A DNA stretch of 7,548 nucleotides from Actinomycetes bacterium (GCA_021785315.1 JAJYFX010000076.1:1-7548); one strand, 5' to 3'. Positions 1 to 6,923 are shown, counted from the first letter of the stretch. Notes: a model not told the origin generated them from the letters alone. Translations and numbers: made by a program.

Positions 1-560
1 TAACGAAGGCCGTCGAGAGCTCGTTCAACCGATTAGTTATAGACGGTTGTACTTCCACAAATGATACCGTTATATGTCTGTCCTCCTCGAAGGCTGGAAA
101 GGTGGACCTAGACGAATTTCAGTCGGCATTGACGCAGGCATGTTTGTCTCTGGCGATGCAGATGGCCCTCGATGCCGAAGGTGCCACCAAGTGTGTCACC
201 GTTAAAGTTGTTGGCGCTGCCAGCGATGCGCAGGCTGAGATGGCGGCCAGAAAGGTTGCGGCTTCCCAGCTGGTTCAGTGTTCGTTTTACGGAGCTGATC
301 CATATTGGGGGCGCCTTGCCTCGGAACTTGGGAGCAGCGGTGCCGAGTTCGACATCAACCAGCTAGAGGTGATGTATGGCGGGACGGTGGTGGCCAGGTT
401 TGGCGTCACAGTTGCCTACGACAATCAGGCGCTGAAACAATACATGATGGAGCGTGATCTCGAAGTGACCTGTAACCTTGGTCTGGGAAACGGTAGTGCC
501 TTTACTATAACTACCGATCTCACACCTGGTTACATAGCAGAAAATATGAGGACCTCGTAG
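1..560 (+). CDS. argJ: Glutamate N-acetyltransferase ArgJ, C-terminal (beta-chain) part; 5' end outside the window
   Basis: The reading frame is open from base 3 and gives 185 residues up to the TAG at 558-560. The real start lies left of the window. ArgJ moves the acetyl group from N-acetylornithine to glutamate, releasing ornithine and regenerating N-acetylglutamate; it acts in the cytoplasm. Visible family motifs, numbered from the first visible residue, are SFNRLVIDGCTSTNDTV (about 7-23), EGATK (59-63), the variant DPYWGR (99-104; many relatives have DPNWGR) and the C-terminal TDLTPGYIAEN. In this family the precursor cleaves itself before a threonine, and that junction is upstream of what is seen here, so the fragment is essentially most of the beta chain. 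A GTG at 102 could be mistaken for a start, but the conserved motif before it shows the gene is longer. Roughly half the protein is missing, judged from a usual length near 400 residues. argB follows with no gap. Whether it also acts as N-acetylglutamate synthase cannot be told from sequence. Confidence 0.95.
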   Translation, partial: TKAVESSFNRLVIDGCTSTNDTVICLSSSKAGKVDLDEFQSALTQACLSLAMQMALDAEGATKCVTVKVVGAASDAQAEMAARKVAASQLVQCSFYGADPYWGRLASELGSSGAEFDINQLEVMYGGTVVARFGVTVAYDNQALKQYMMERDLEVTCNLGLGNGSAFTITTDLTPGYIAENMRTS

Positions 561-1496
561 ATGTCGCATGAAGCGCAGAATCTCAGGCTTGGCGAGATCG
601 AGAGCGCCTGGCAAAAGAGCGAGGTGCTGGTCGAAGCACTCCCGTACATACGTAGGTTTACGGGCAAGGTGGTGGTCATCAAATATGGCGGAAATGCCAT
701 CTTTGATGCGTCCTCGGGGGTTGACGAAAGTCTTGAGTCCTTTGCCAAGGATATTGTGCTCATGCACTCAGTGGGGATACTGCCCATTGTGGTTCACGGA
801 GGTGGACCACAGATTGGGGACTACCTGAAGCGCCTGGGCAAGAGTTCGGAGTTCGTTGACGGGTTAAGGGTGACTGACGCTGAAACTTTGGAAATTGCCC
901 GGATGGTGTTGGTGGGCAAGGTGAACCCCGAAATTGTCACGGCCATAAATTCGCTGGCTTCGATCGCCGTGGGCTTGTCAGGGTCCGATGCCGGTCTCAT
1001 ACTCGCTTCTCCCCATTCTAGCGAGCACGGATTCGTTGGAAAAGTGGACGTCGTAAATCCGGCAATCTTGGAGAAGCTGCTCTCGCAGGGTTTGGTACCC
1101 GTCGTTGCGACAATCGGAGTGGATGCCAAAGGCCAAGCGTACAACATAAATGCCGACTCAGTTGCCGGCGCCGTTGCCGCTGCGATCGAAGCGGAAAAAT
1201 TGATCTATCTGACCAATGTCGATGGTATTCGAATGGCGGCAGATGATCCTTCCACGCTTATACGCCAAATCGACGCCGCAGGATTGAGGGCGCTGATAGC
1301 CGGCGGCGTAGTTTCCGGAGGAATGATCCCGAAGGTTCTGTCGTGCCTGGATGCAATTGAGAATGGTGCGAAGTCAGCACACATCATCGATGGCACCAGG
1401 GATCATGCTTTACTGGTCGAAATATTCACCGACATGGGAATCGGAACAATGATTCGGTCAAGTTATTTGGACGTGATTAGGAAGGAGGTTGGATGA
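561..1496 (+). CDS. argB: Acetylglutamate kinase ArgB (arginine-sensitive type)
   Basis: A cytoplasmic amino-acid kinase of 311 residues that phosphorylates N-acetylglutamate with ATP, the second step of arginine synthesis. Motifs seen: the glycine-rich nucleotide and phosphate loop KYGGNA (41-46), HGGGP (79-83), substrate-binding GLRVTD (101-106), YNINAD (194-199), SGGMIPK (252-258) and the C-terminal EIFTDMGIGTMI (287-298). The N-terminal extension ending ALPYIRRFTGK (26-36) precedes the first strand. In the family this extra helix is linked to hexamer formation and arginine feedback inhibition, so I infer an arginine-inhibited enzyme. ATG at 561 directly follows the argJ stop, and GAGG at 548-551 inside argJ lies nine bases upstream as the likely ribosome binding site. 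The end overlaps argD. About a dozen residues extend past the usual C-terminal motif, which is unremarkable. Confidence 0.97.
   Translation: MSHEAQNLRLGEIESAWQKSEVLVEALPYIRRFTGKVVVIKYGGNAIFDASSGVDESLESFAKDIVLMHSVGILPIVVHGGGPQIGDYLKRLGKSSEFVDGLRVTDAETLEIARMVLVGKVNPEIVTAINSLASIAVGLSGSDAGLILASPHSSEHGFVGKVDVVNPAILEKLLSQGLVPVVATIGVDAKGQAYNINADSVAGAVAAAIEAEKLIYLTNVDGIRMAADDPSTLIRQIDAAGLRALIAGGVVSGGMIPKVLSCLDAIENGAKSAHIIDGTRDHALLVEIFTDMGIGTMIRSSYLDVIRKEVG
1482..1488 (+). promoter_or_regulatory. Strong Shine-Dalgarno for argD, favouring the second of two ATGs
   Basis: AAGGAGG lies inside the last codons of argB. Two in-frame ATGs follow, at 1493 and 1496. Spacing from the GGAGG core is 4 bases to the first and 7 to the second, so 1496 is the better placed start. 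Either start overlaps the argB stop (1494-1496), pointing to translational coupling. Confidence 0.75.
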
Positions 1497-2725
1497 TGGA
1501 CCAGTCTCTAGTAGATTACTTTGACTCGCTCGACAGCATCGATCCGGTGGGCCTTTCGGAGTCGGCCCTGATGCAAAACTACGGCAAGCAGTCGGTGTGT
1601 CTTGTCCGAGGAAATGGCGCATGGGTCTATGACTCAGACGGCAAGGCTTACCTGGACTTTCTCTCAGGCATTGCCGTGGCGTCGCTAGGTCACGCACACC
1701 CGAAGATCGCCGCTGCGATAACCCTTCAAGCGGACAAGCTGCTACATGTGTCTAACATCTTTGCCAATGAGGTTGGCCCCAAGGTTGCGGCTATGCTCAA
1801 TCGCCTGATTCTCATGGGATTTCCCGAGGAGTCCAATGGAAGAGTGATCTTTGCCAATTCAGGTGCCGAGGTGAACGAAGCCGCAATCAAGCTGGCAAGA
1901 AAGTACGGCCTGGAAAGCAAACGTCATCATATTATCACTACAGTCGGGTCATTCCACGGACGGACCATGGGTGCACTGAGCGCAACAGGACAACGGTCGA
2001 AACAGACCGCCTTCGAGCCGTTGTTGCCCGGATTTACGCACGTGGAGTGGAACGACGTTTCCGCTATCGAGGCTGCGATAACCGGCGAGACCATTGCGGT
2101 CATGCTGGAACCGATCCAAGGGGAACGCGGCGTAGTCGATCCCTCCCCAGGTTATTTAGAGGAAGTTCGCAAACTGTGTAGCGCTAGCGGGCTTCTTCTG
2201 ATCATGGACGAGGTCCAAACCGGGCTCGGCCGAACCGGGGCCTGGTTTGGCTTTCAGCACCACGCAATCTTGCCGGATGTCGTAACGGTCGCCAAGGCGC
2301 TCGGTTCAGGGATGCCAATAGGAGCCTGTTGGGCACGAGACAGCGTGGCGCGAGCGTTCACCGCCGGAGATCATGGATCAACTTTTGGTGGCCAGCCCTT
2401 GGCTGCTTCGGCGGCGCTTGCCACAATTCGTGAAATGATCGAGATCGATGCACCCAACCGGGCGCAGGAACTTGGTGAGCGCATTGTCAAAAATCTCGAT
2501 GGTAATCCGGAGATCCTGCGAATATCTGGCTCCGGCTTGCTGCGGGGATTGAATTTGATGCGACCGGTGGCAAAGCAAGTCGTCGAGATAGCAATGGGCA
2601 AGGGACTGATTTTGAATGCAATCGGCGACAGCGTCATTCGTCTTGCCCCGCCGCTCATAGTGTCCTCGTCGCAAATCGACAGTGCGTGCGATCTAATATC
2701 CGCATCGCTCGGAGAGGTGCAATGA
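1496..2725 (+). CDS. argD: Acetylornithine aminotransferase ArgD
   Basis: A class-III pyridoxal-phosphate aminotransferase of 409 residues that converts N-acetylglutamate semialdehyde to N-acetylornithine with glutamate as amino donor. Motifs, numbered from the ATG at 1496: the phosphate-binding SGAE (122-125), SFHGRT (152-157), EPIQGE (205-210), DEVQTGLGRTG (238-248) with the aspartate that contacts the cofactor ring nitrogen, the Schiff-base lysine K267 in VAKALG, and HGSTFGG (293-299). Length is normal; about 20 residues precede the usual N-terminal conserved block. The ATG at 1493 would add one methionine; the Shine-Dalgarno spacing favours 1496. The end overlaps argF by ATGA. In some bacteria such enzymes also serve lysine synthesis (succinyl-diaminopimelate aminotransferase) or ornithine degradation, but the position among arg genes makes ArgD the clear choice. 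Confidence 0.96.
   Translation: MDQSLVDYFDSLDSIDPVGLSESALMQNYGKQSVCLVRGNGAWVYDSDGKAYLDFLSGIAVASLGHAHPKIAAAITLQADKLLHVSNIFANEVGPKVAAMLNRLILMGFPEESNGRVIFANSGAEVNEAAIKLARKYGLESKRHHIITTVGSFHGRTMGALSATGQRSKQTAFEPLLPGFTHVEWNDVSAIEAAITGETIAVMLEPIQGERGVVDPSPGYLEEVRKLCSASGLLLIMDEVQTGLGRTGAWFGFQHHAILPDVVTVAKALGSGMPIGACWARDSVARAFTAGDHGSTFGGQPLAASAALATIREMIEIDAPNRAQELGERIVKNLDGNPEILRISGSGLLRGLNLMRPVAKQVVEIAMGKGLILNAIGDSVIRLAPPLIVSSSQIDSACDLISASLGEVQ
2711..2717 (+). promoter_or_regulatory. Ribosome binding site that fixes the argF start
   Basis: GGAGAGG sits at the 3' end of argD, with GGAG seven bases before the ATG at 2722. That ATG overlaps the argD TGA as ATGA. This supports 2722 over an upstream in-frame GTG at 2686, which would add 12 residues lying within argD and unlike the family N-terminus. 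Confidence 0.7.
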
Positions 2726-3633
2726 AGCACTTTTTGGAAATAGATGATCTTTCAAAGGAAGAGATTGCAGAGGTGCTCGAGCTCTCAGAGCTTGTAACAC
2801 CTCCAAGAGTTCTGTCTGACGTGTCAGTTGGCCTTGTGTTCGAGAAGCCGTCTCTGAGAACCCGCAACTCTAGCGAGACGGCGGTTTACCAGCTTGGCGG
2901 GCTGCCCGTTTCAATGGTTTCGGGTGAGGTGGGGATCGATAGGCGAGAGTCCGCCGAAGATATCGCGCGGACTCTGGCGAGTTATCACAGGTTCATAGGA
3001 GCACGAGTATTTGCCCATTCGACCCTCGACCGGATGGTTAAAGCCATTGATGCGGCGGGTTCTGAGACCGGCGTAATAAATCTTCTGTCAGATCACTCGC
3101 ACCCGTGCCAGGCGCTAGCAGATTTGGCTACGATCCGAAATCATTTCGGATTTAGACCTGGCGTCAAGGTGGCGTACATTGGGGATTCGAACAATGTGGC
3201 CAGGTCTCTCACAATCGGCTGTCTTATGACAGGTCTGGATGTAGCCGTCGGATCCCCGGAGTCATACGGATTTGATGATTCGGAGAGAGCAAGGTTTCAA
3301 GCCCTTGGCAATGTAACTTTTTTCAGTGATCCTCGCGATGCTGTCAATGGAGCCCAGGTCGTATACACCGATGTCTGGGCATCTATGGGCAAGGAGGAAG
3401 AGCATCAACAAAGACTCAGAGACTTTGTGGGGTTTACCGTCGATTCGGACCTCATGTCCAAGGCGAGCGAAGATTCGATTGTGATGCACTGTCTTCCCGC
3501 GCATGATGGCGAAGAGATCTCAAGAGAGGTATTGGAGTCAAGGGCGTCAGTGGTTTGGGAGCAGGCGCGAAATCGTATGAACGTGATGAGAGGGCTTTTC
3601 TTATTCATGAGCGGCGTGAGGCCAAGGAGTTAG
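2722..3633 (+). CDS. argF: Ornithine carbamoyltransferase ArgF
   Basis: A cytoplasmic transcarbamylase of 303 residues, the usual size, making citrulline from ornithine and carbamoyl phosphate. Motifs: the carbamoyl-phosphate loop FEKPSLRTR (40-48), where the S-x-R-T pattern is kept as SLRT; HPCQALAD (127-134); the ornithine-binding DVWASMG (217-223); and HCLPAH (256-261), whose cysteine is the ornithine-side catalytic residue and separates OTC from aspartate transcarbamylase. The C-terminal helix reads WEQARNRMNVMRG (279-291), with asparagine where many homologues have histidine (NR-M/L-H). The start at ATG 2722 is set by the ATGA overlap with argD and the nearby ribosome binding site. The last codons contain the Shine-Dalgarno of argR. 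N-acetylornithine carbamoyltransferase is unlikely because ArgJ, which supplies free ornithine, is encoded in the same block. Confidence 0.96.
   Translation: MKHFLEIDDLSKEEIAEVLELSELVTPPRVLSDVSVGLVFEKPSLRTRNSSETAVYQLGGLPVSMVSGEVGIDRRESAEDIARTLASYHRFIGARVFAHSTLDRMVKAIDAAGSETGVINLLSDHSHPCQALADLATIRNHFGFRPGVKVAYIGDSNNVARSLTIGCLMTGLDVAVGSPESYGFDDSERARFQALGNVTFFSDPRDAVNGAQVVYTDVWASMGKEEEHQQRLRDFVGFTVDSDLMSKASEDSIVMHCLPAHDGEEISREVLESRASVVWEQARNRMNVMRGLFLFMSGVRPRS
3624..3629 (+). promoter_or_regulatory. Shine-Dalgarno that fixes the GTG start of argR
   Basis: AAGGAG overlaps the end of argF and stands six bases before GTG at 3636. It supports a 153-residue ArgR beginning MAKNQRQHKI and argues against an upstream in-frame start at 3555 that would put 27 extra residues inside argF. 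Confidence 0.75.
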
Positions 3634-3635
3634 AA

Positions 3636-4097
3636 GTGGCAAAGAATCAGCGTCAGCATAAGATTGCGAAGATACTTGAAAGTAACGTGGTCACCTCCCA
3701 GGCCCAACTGGTGGAATTGCTGGCAGAAGAGGGCGTGATTGCAACGCAAGCGACTGTGTCGAGAGATTTGGAGGAGCTGGGCGCTATCAAAGTGCGCATG
3801 TCGGGCCGCGATAGCGTATATGCGGTTCCAGAGCTTCCGAAGGATCAAGCGACGCCGGAAGAGCATTTAAGAAGAGTCATGTCTGAATGGGTAGTTGAAG
3901 TAACCCATTCTTCAGTGATCGTACTTCTACGAACCCCACCTGGTTGTGCCCATGTCGTGGCCTCGGCTCTGGATAGGTCGCAAATGAAGGAATTCATTGG
4001 AACCGTTGCCGGCGACGATACTGTGATGGTTATAGCAAATGAGGATTTGGGGGGCGAGAGCGTCGCCACCGCCATGCGCCTGTTGGCTGGACTTTAG
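3636..4097 (+). CDS. argR: Arginine repressor ArgR
   Basis: A DNA-binding regulator of 153 residues, a normal ArgR/AhrC length. The N-terminal winged helix-turn-helix covers about residues 5-70; the recognition segment is ATQATVSRDLEELGAIKVR (38-56), with the family's SRDL signature. The C-terminal oligomerisation and arginine-binding domain covers about 80-150 and shows TPPGCAHVVASALD (100-113) and the hallmark GTVAGDDT (122-129), whose acidic pair contacts arginine in characterised homologues. Known role: a hexamer that binds ARG-box operators when arginine is plentiful and represses arg genes. The start is GTG at 3636, two bases after the argF stop, so the repressor is co-transcribed with the genes it probably controls and is likely autoregulated. 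No convincing ARG box is visible here; the main operator would be expected upstream of argC, outside the window. Confidence 0.96.
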   Translation: MAKNQRQHKIAKILESNVVTSQAQLVELLAEEGVIATQATVSRDLEELGAIKVRMSGRDSVYAVPELPKDQATPEEHLRRVMSEWVVEVTHSSVIVLLRTPPGCAHVVASALDRSQMKEFIGTVAGDDTVMVIANEDLGGESVATAMRLLAGL

Positions 4098-4119
4098 GGT
4101 GGGATTTAACGAGACGTAT

Positions 4120-4133
4120 CGGCAATAGTGCCG
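4120..4133 (+). other. Short stem-loop in the argR-argG gap
   Basis: CGGCA-ATAG-TGCCG forms a perfect five-base-pair stem with a four-base loop in the 85-base gap between argR and argG (4098-4182). No T-run follows, so it is not a classical intrinsic terminator. It could be a processing or pausing site, or chance. I see no convincing promoter in this gap. Confidence 0.3.
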
Positions 4134-4182
4134 CATGGCGAAGATTGTAGATCTGTAGAAATCAAGCTGATGGAGAGAGCGG

Positions 4183-5376
4183 ATGTCAAAGGGAAGAGTA
4201 ATACTTGCTTATTCAGGCGGACTCGATACCTCGGTATCGGTCAAGTGGATCTCGGAGGTTCACGATCTGGAAGTCATAGCAATGGCTGTCGACGTTGGCC
4301 AGGGTGAAGACTTCGAGGTTATTCGGAGCCGGGCCCTTGCTGCCGGCGCGGTCGAGGCGGTGGTCGTCGATGCCAAAGAGGAGTTTGCGAGAGATTTCAT
4401 AATGCCGGCGCTATTCGCCAATGCGATGTACGAGAACAAGTATCCTTTGGTGTCGGCACTTTCCCGACCTGTGATAGCCAAGCATCTCGTGGCGGTCTCC
4501 AAGGAATTTGGTGCTCAGACGGTAGCTCACGGATGTACAGGCAAAGGGAACGATCAGGTGCGGTTCGAAGTATCGATTCGAGCGCTCAGGCCTGACCTGG
4601 AAATACTGGCACCTGTTCGCAACTGGGGGCTTTCCAGGGAAGACTCAATTGAATATGCCGCAAGACATAATATTCCGATTCTTGCCACCAAGGAGAAGAC
4701 TTATTCCATTGATCAGAATCTGTGGGGCAGAGCGATCGAGGCTGGGGAAATGGAGGATCCCTGGATCAAGCCTCCCGTGGGGATCTATCAGACTACGGTG
4801 CCCAAAGTTATCGAGCCCTCTTCGCTGGTGATCTCGTTCGAGTCCGGAATACCCAAGGCACTTGACGGCAAGAATATGGGACTCGTGGAACTGATCTCAG
4901 AGCTGAACGCGATAGTTGGATCCTATGGCTTTGGTCGAATAGACATGGTCGAGAATCGCCGGGTAGGGATCAAGTCGCGCGAGGTCTATGAAGCCCCGGC
5001 AGCTCTGGCTTTGATTATGGCTCATGCTGATCTTGAGGATCTGACTCTTGAACGCGATCTGTCCCACGAGAAAATGAGGCTGAGCCCAAGATGGACAGAG
5101 CTTGTGTACGACGGACTGTGGTACTCACCCCTGAAAGAAGCCATTGATTCGTTCATGCTCTACACTCAGCGGTTTGTGACCGGCGATGTGAGGCTTTTGC
5201 TTGAACCGGGGCACGTGGCTGTAGAAGGACGACGCTCGCCGGTAGGTTTGTACGACTACGAGCTGGCTACTTATGATCCAGCTGATGCCTTCAGGCATCA
5301 GGATGCCGAGGGCTTTGTCAGACTCTGGGGCCTTGGCGTCCAGACATGGTCACGAAAACAACTTGGTGCAGACTAG
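4183..5376 (+). CDS. argG: Argininosuccinate synthase ArgG
   Basis: A cytoplasmic enzyme of 397 residues joining citrulline and aspartate with ATP to give argininosuccinate, AMP and pyrophosphate. It has the N-type ATP pyrophosphatase P-loop AYSGGLDTS (9-17). The citrulline/aspartate region includes YENKYPLVSALSRP (83-96), HGCTGKGNDQVRFE (116-129) and DQNLWGRAIEAGEMEDPW (177-194). Length and motifs match the bacterial type-1 enzyme. ATG at 4183 is preceded by GGAG at 4172-4175 with seven-base spacing. It follows argR after an 85-base gap, so unlike the upstream block it is not translationally coupled; it could be read through from the operon or have a weak promoter of its own, which I cannot identify. 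No oddity in catalytic motifs. Confidence 0.97.
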   Translation: MSKGRVILAYSGGLDTSVSVKWISEVHDLEVIAMAVDVGQGEDFEVIRSRALAAGAVEAVVVDAKEEFARDFIMPALFANAMYENKYPLVSALSRPVIAKHLVAVSKEFGAQTVAHGCTGKGNDQVRFEVSIRALRPDLEILAPVRNWGLSREDSIEYAARHNIPILATKEKTYSIDQNLWGRAIEAGEMEDPWIKPPVGIYQTTVPKVIEPSSLVISFESGIPKALDGKNMGLVELISELNAIVGSYGFGRIDMVENRRVGIKSREVYEAPAALALIMAHADLEDLTLERDLSHEKMRLSPRWTELVYDGLWYSPLKEAIDSFMLYTQRFVTGDVRLLLEPGHVAVEGRRSPVGLYDYELATYDPADAFRHQDAEGFVRLWGLGVQTWSRKQLGAD

Positions 5377-5399
5377 GTTAATAGGGCTTTTCAGCCGGA

Positions 5400-5422
5400 C
5401 CAGTGTTCTCCTGAAATGCTGG
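5400..5422 (+). other. Imperfect stem-loop in the argG-argH gap
   Basis: CCAGTGTT (5400-5407) can pair with AATGCTGG (5415-5422) as an eight-pair RNA stem with two G-U pairs. The seven-base loop contains CTCCT, complementary to a Shine-Dalgarno core. It lies in the 79-base gap 5377-5455, 33 bases before the argH start. No T-run follows, so it is not an intrinsic terminator. A role in argH expression is only a possibility. Confidence 0.25.
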
Positions 5423-5455
5423 AAAATGCAGTTGATGGAAATTTAAGGTGGACAA

Positions 5456-6847
5456 ATGACCCTTTGGCATGGAAGATTTGGGGGTACTCCATCGTCGGAG
5501 TTGCTCGCGTATACTCAGTCGCTTAGTTTCGACAAGCGTCTTGCTCACGACGACGTGACGTGTTCCAAGGCGCATGTCAAGGGTCTTGGCTTTGCCAAGA
5601 TTATTACCGAAGAGGAAGTTCAGCTTCTCCTGGCAACACTGGAGGAGGTTGAGGCTGAACTAGACAGCGGTGAATTCAGGTTCGAGTATTCCGATGAGGA
5701 TATCCACACGGCGATAGAGCGTCGCGTTACAGAGTTGGCCGGAGATGCAGGGGCTAAGCTGCACACCGGAAGAAGCCGCAACGACCAGGTGGCTACCGAC
5801 CTGCGTTTGTTTGCTAAGCGCGAGCTTGCAGGTGTGTGTGCCAGGATATTGGACTTTCAACGCCTGTTGTTTGGTCTTGCCGAATCTGCTGAAGATGTTT
5901 ACCTTCCTGGTTACACGCATCTTCAGAAGGCTCAACCGATTTTACTTTCGCACTATTTCCTTGCCCATGGCTGGGCGTTGGCCCGGGATTTCGATCGTTT
6001 GGTCGGGACGATTGCGCGTTTAGACGTGTCACCGCTTGGTGCTGGCGCTCTCGGGGGCTCATCGCTGCCGCTTGACCCTGATTTTGTCTCACGCGAACTG
6101 GGTTTTGCCAGAAGGTTCGAGAACTCACTTGACGCGGTCTCCGATCGGGATTTTGTGGCCGAAATCCTTTTTGACCTGGCTCTGCTGGGCATCCATCTTT
6201 CGAGGATCGGAGAGGAGGTGGTCCTGTGGTCGACCGAGGAGTTCGGTTATCTCCGCCTTGATGATGCCTATTCCACCGGATCATCCATGCTCCCGCAGAA
6301 GAAAAATCCGGATATAGCTGAGCTCGCGCGAGGAAAGTCCGGAAGGGTCATTGGTTCATTAACTGGCTTTTTGACCACGTTAAAAGGACTACCGCTTTCC
6401 TACAACAGGGACCTTCAAGAAGACAAGGAGCCTCTTTTTGATTCCCTCAATCAGATTTCTCTCGGTATTTCTTCGCTATCTGGGCTTCTGTCCAGCGCGG
6501 GATTTGATTTTTCAAGGATGCGGAGAGCGGCGGATTCGCCCTACCTTTGCGCCATAGATTTGGCTGAATGGCTGGTGGCCAAGGGGATACCTTTCAGGAA
6601 GGCTCACGCGATAGTTGGCGGGTTGGTGAGGGATTCGTTGGAACGCCACGTTGATCTGGGTGAACTAGTCGAGGCGCATCCGCAGCTTGGATTGGAGGCT
6701 GCTGAGTTATTAATGCCGGGCGTATCGGTTGAGCGAAGGCAAACTCTTGGAGGATCAGGAATCGAAGCCGTGAAAATTCAGCTGGATAGATTTGATGCGC
6801 TAGTCACTGGAGAAGAGACCAGGCTTGAGTCGTTGGTGTCACACTAG
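5456..6847 (+). CDS. argH: Argininosuccinate lyase ArgH
   Basis: The last enzyme of the pathway, 463 residues, splitting argininosuccinate into arginine and fumarate; a homotetramer of the fumarase/aspartase superfamily. Motifs: N-terminal LWHGRFGG (3-10), HTGRSRNDQ (103-111), PGYTHLQKAQP (151-161) with the conserved histidine, SDRDF (229-233), and the mobile catalytic-serine loop GSSMLPQKKNP (275-285). In most superfamily members the loop has Met directly before Pro (GSSxMPxKxN); here the order is Met-Leu, so the usual Met is replaced by Leu. The catalytic serines, lysine and asparagine are kept, so I expect an active enzyme. ATG at 5456 is preceded by AAGGTGG (5445-5451), a fair ribosome binding site. 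It follows argG by 79 bases and is the last arg gene of the cluster. Confidence 0.97.
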   Translation: MTLWHGRFGGTPSSELLAYTQSLSFDKRLAHDDVTCSKAHVKGLGFAKIITEEEVQLLLATLEEVEAELDSGEFRFEYSDEDIHTAIERRVTELAGDAGAKLHTGRSRNDQVATDLRLFAKRELAGVCARILDFQRLLFGLAESAEDVYLPGYTHLQKAQPILLSHYFLAHGWALARDFDRLVGTIARLDVSPLGAGALGGSSLPLDPDFVSRELGFARRFENSLDAVSDRDFVAEILFDLALLGIHLSRIGEEVVLWSTEEFGYLRLDDAYSTGSSMLPQKKNPDIAELARGKSGRVIGSLTGFLTTLKGLPLSYNRDLQEDKEPLFDSLNQISLGISSLSGLLSSAGFDFSRMRRAADSPYLCAIDLAEWLVAKGIPFRKAHAIVGGLVRDSLERHVDLGELVEAHPQLGLEAAELLMPGVSVERRQTLGGSGIEAVKIQLDRFDALVTGEETRLESLVSH

Positions 6848-6885
6848 CTCTCACGATCTTAGTGGGCGCTCATCCGGTTTTTGCT

Positions 6886-6899
6886 TGCCTTGCAAGGCA
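6886..6899 (+). terminator. Palindrome downstream of argH, weak terminator candidate
   Basis: TGCCTTGCAAGGCA is a perfect 14-base palindrome starting 38 bases after the argH stop. As RNA it gives a five-pair hairpin with loop UGCA followed by only three U residues. CTTGC-CTT-GCAAG (6884-6896) is an alternative fold. It may end the arg transcript inefficiently, or be a protein-binding dyad instead. Confidence 0.3.
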
Positions 6900-6903
6900 T
6901 TTC

Positions 6904-6923
6904 CAACCTATGGTTGTACAACC
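6904..6923 (+). promoter_or_regulatory. Second palindrome with two mutually exclusive hairpins
   Basis: GGTTGTACAACC (6912-6923) is a perfect 12-base palindrome whose centre lies 25 bases from that of the upstream one. A third arm, CAACC at 6904-6908, can pair with the same GGTTG (CAACC-TAT-GGTTG), so the middle arm has two possible partners. It could be an operator for the downstream secreted-protein gene or an RNA structure; nothing in the sequence decides. Confidence 0.25.

Noticed and set aside
363..767. A 134-codon minus-strand open frame across the argJ-argB junction
   Set aside because: It is antisense to two well-supported genes, with no motif and no reason to expect expression.
2686..2721. 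A longer argF start at GTG 2686
   Set aside because: The extra residues lie inside argD and do not resemble OTC N-termini; ATG 2722 has the ATGA overlap and a well-spaced ribosome site.
3555..3635. A longer argR start inside argF
   Set aside because: The extra 27 residues are out-of-frame argF sequence; GTG 3636 has AAGGAG six bases upstream and gives the normal family length.
4098..4182. ARG-box operator before argG
   Set aside because: I searched the gap for the TGAAT/ATTCA type of inverted half-sites and found only fragments with poor symmetry.
5385..5396. Terminator-like GGCT-TTTC-AGCC hairpin after argG
   Set aside because: The stem has only four pairs and no T-run follows; expected often by chance.
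5814..6284. A 156-codon open frame on the minus strand inside argH
   Set aside because: It lies wholly within a clear argH coding region, its translation is Arg/Pro/Gln-rich with no recognisable motif, and it is best explained as a shadow of argH codon structure.
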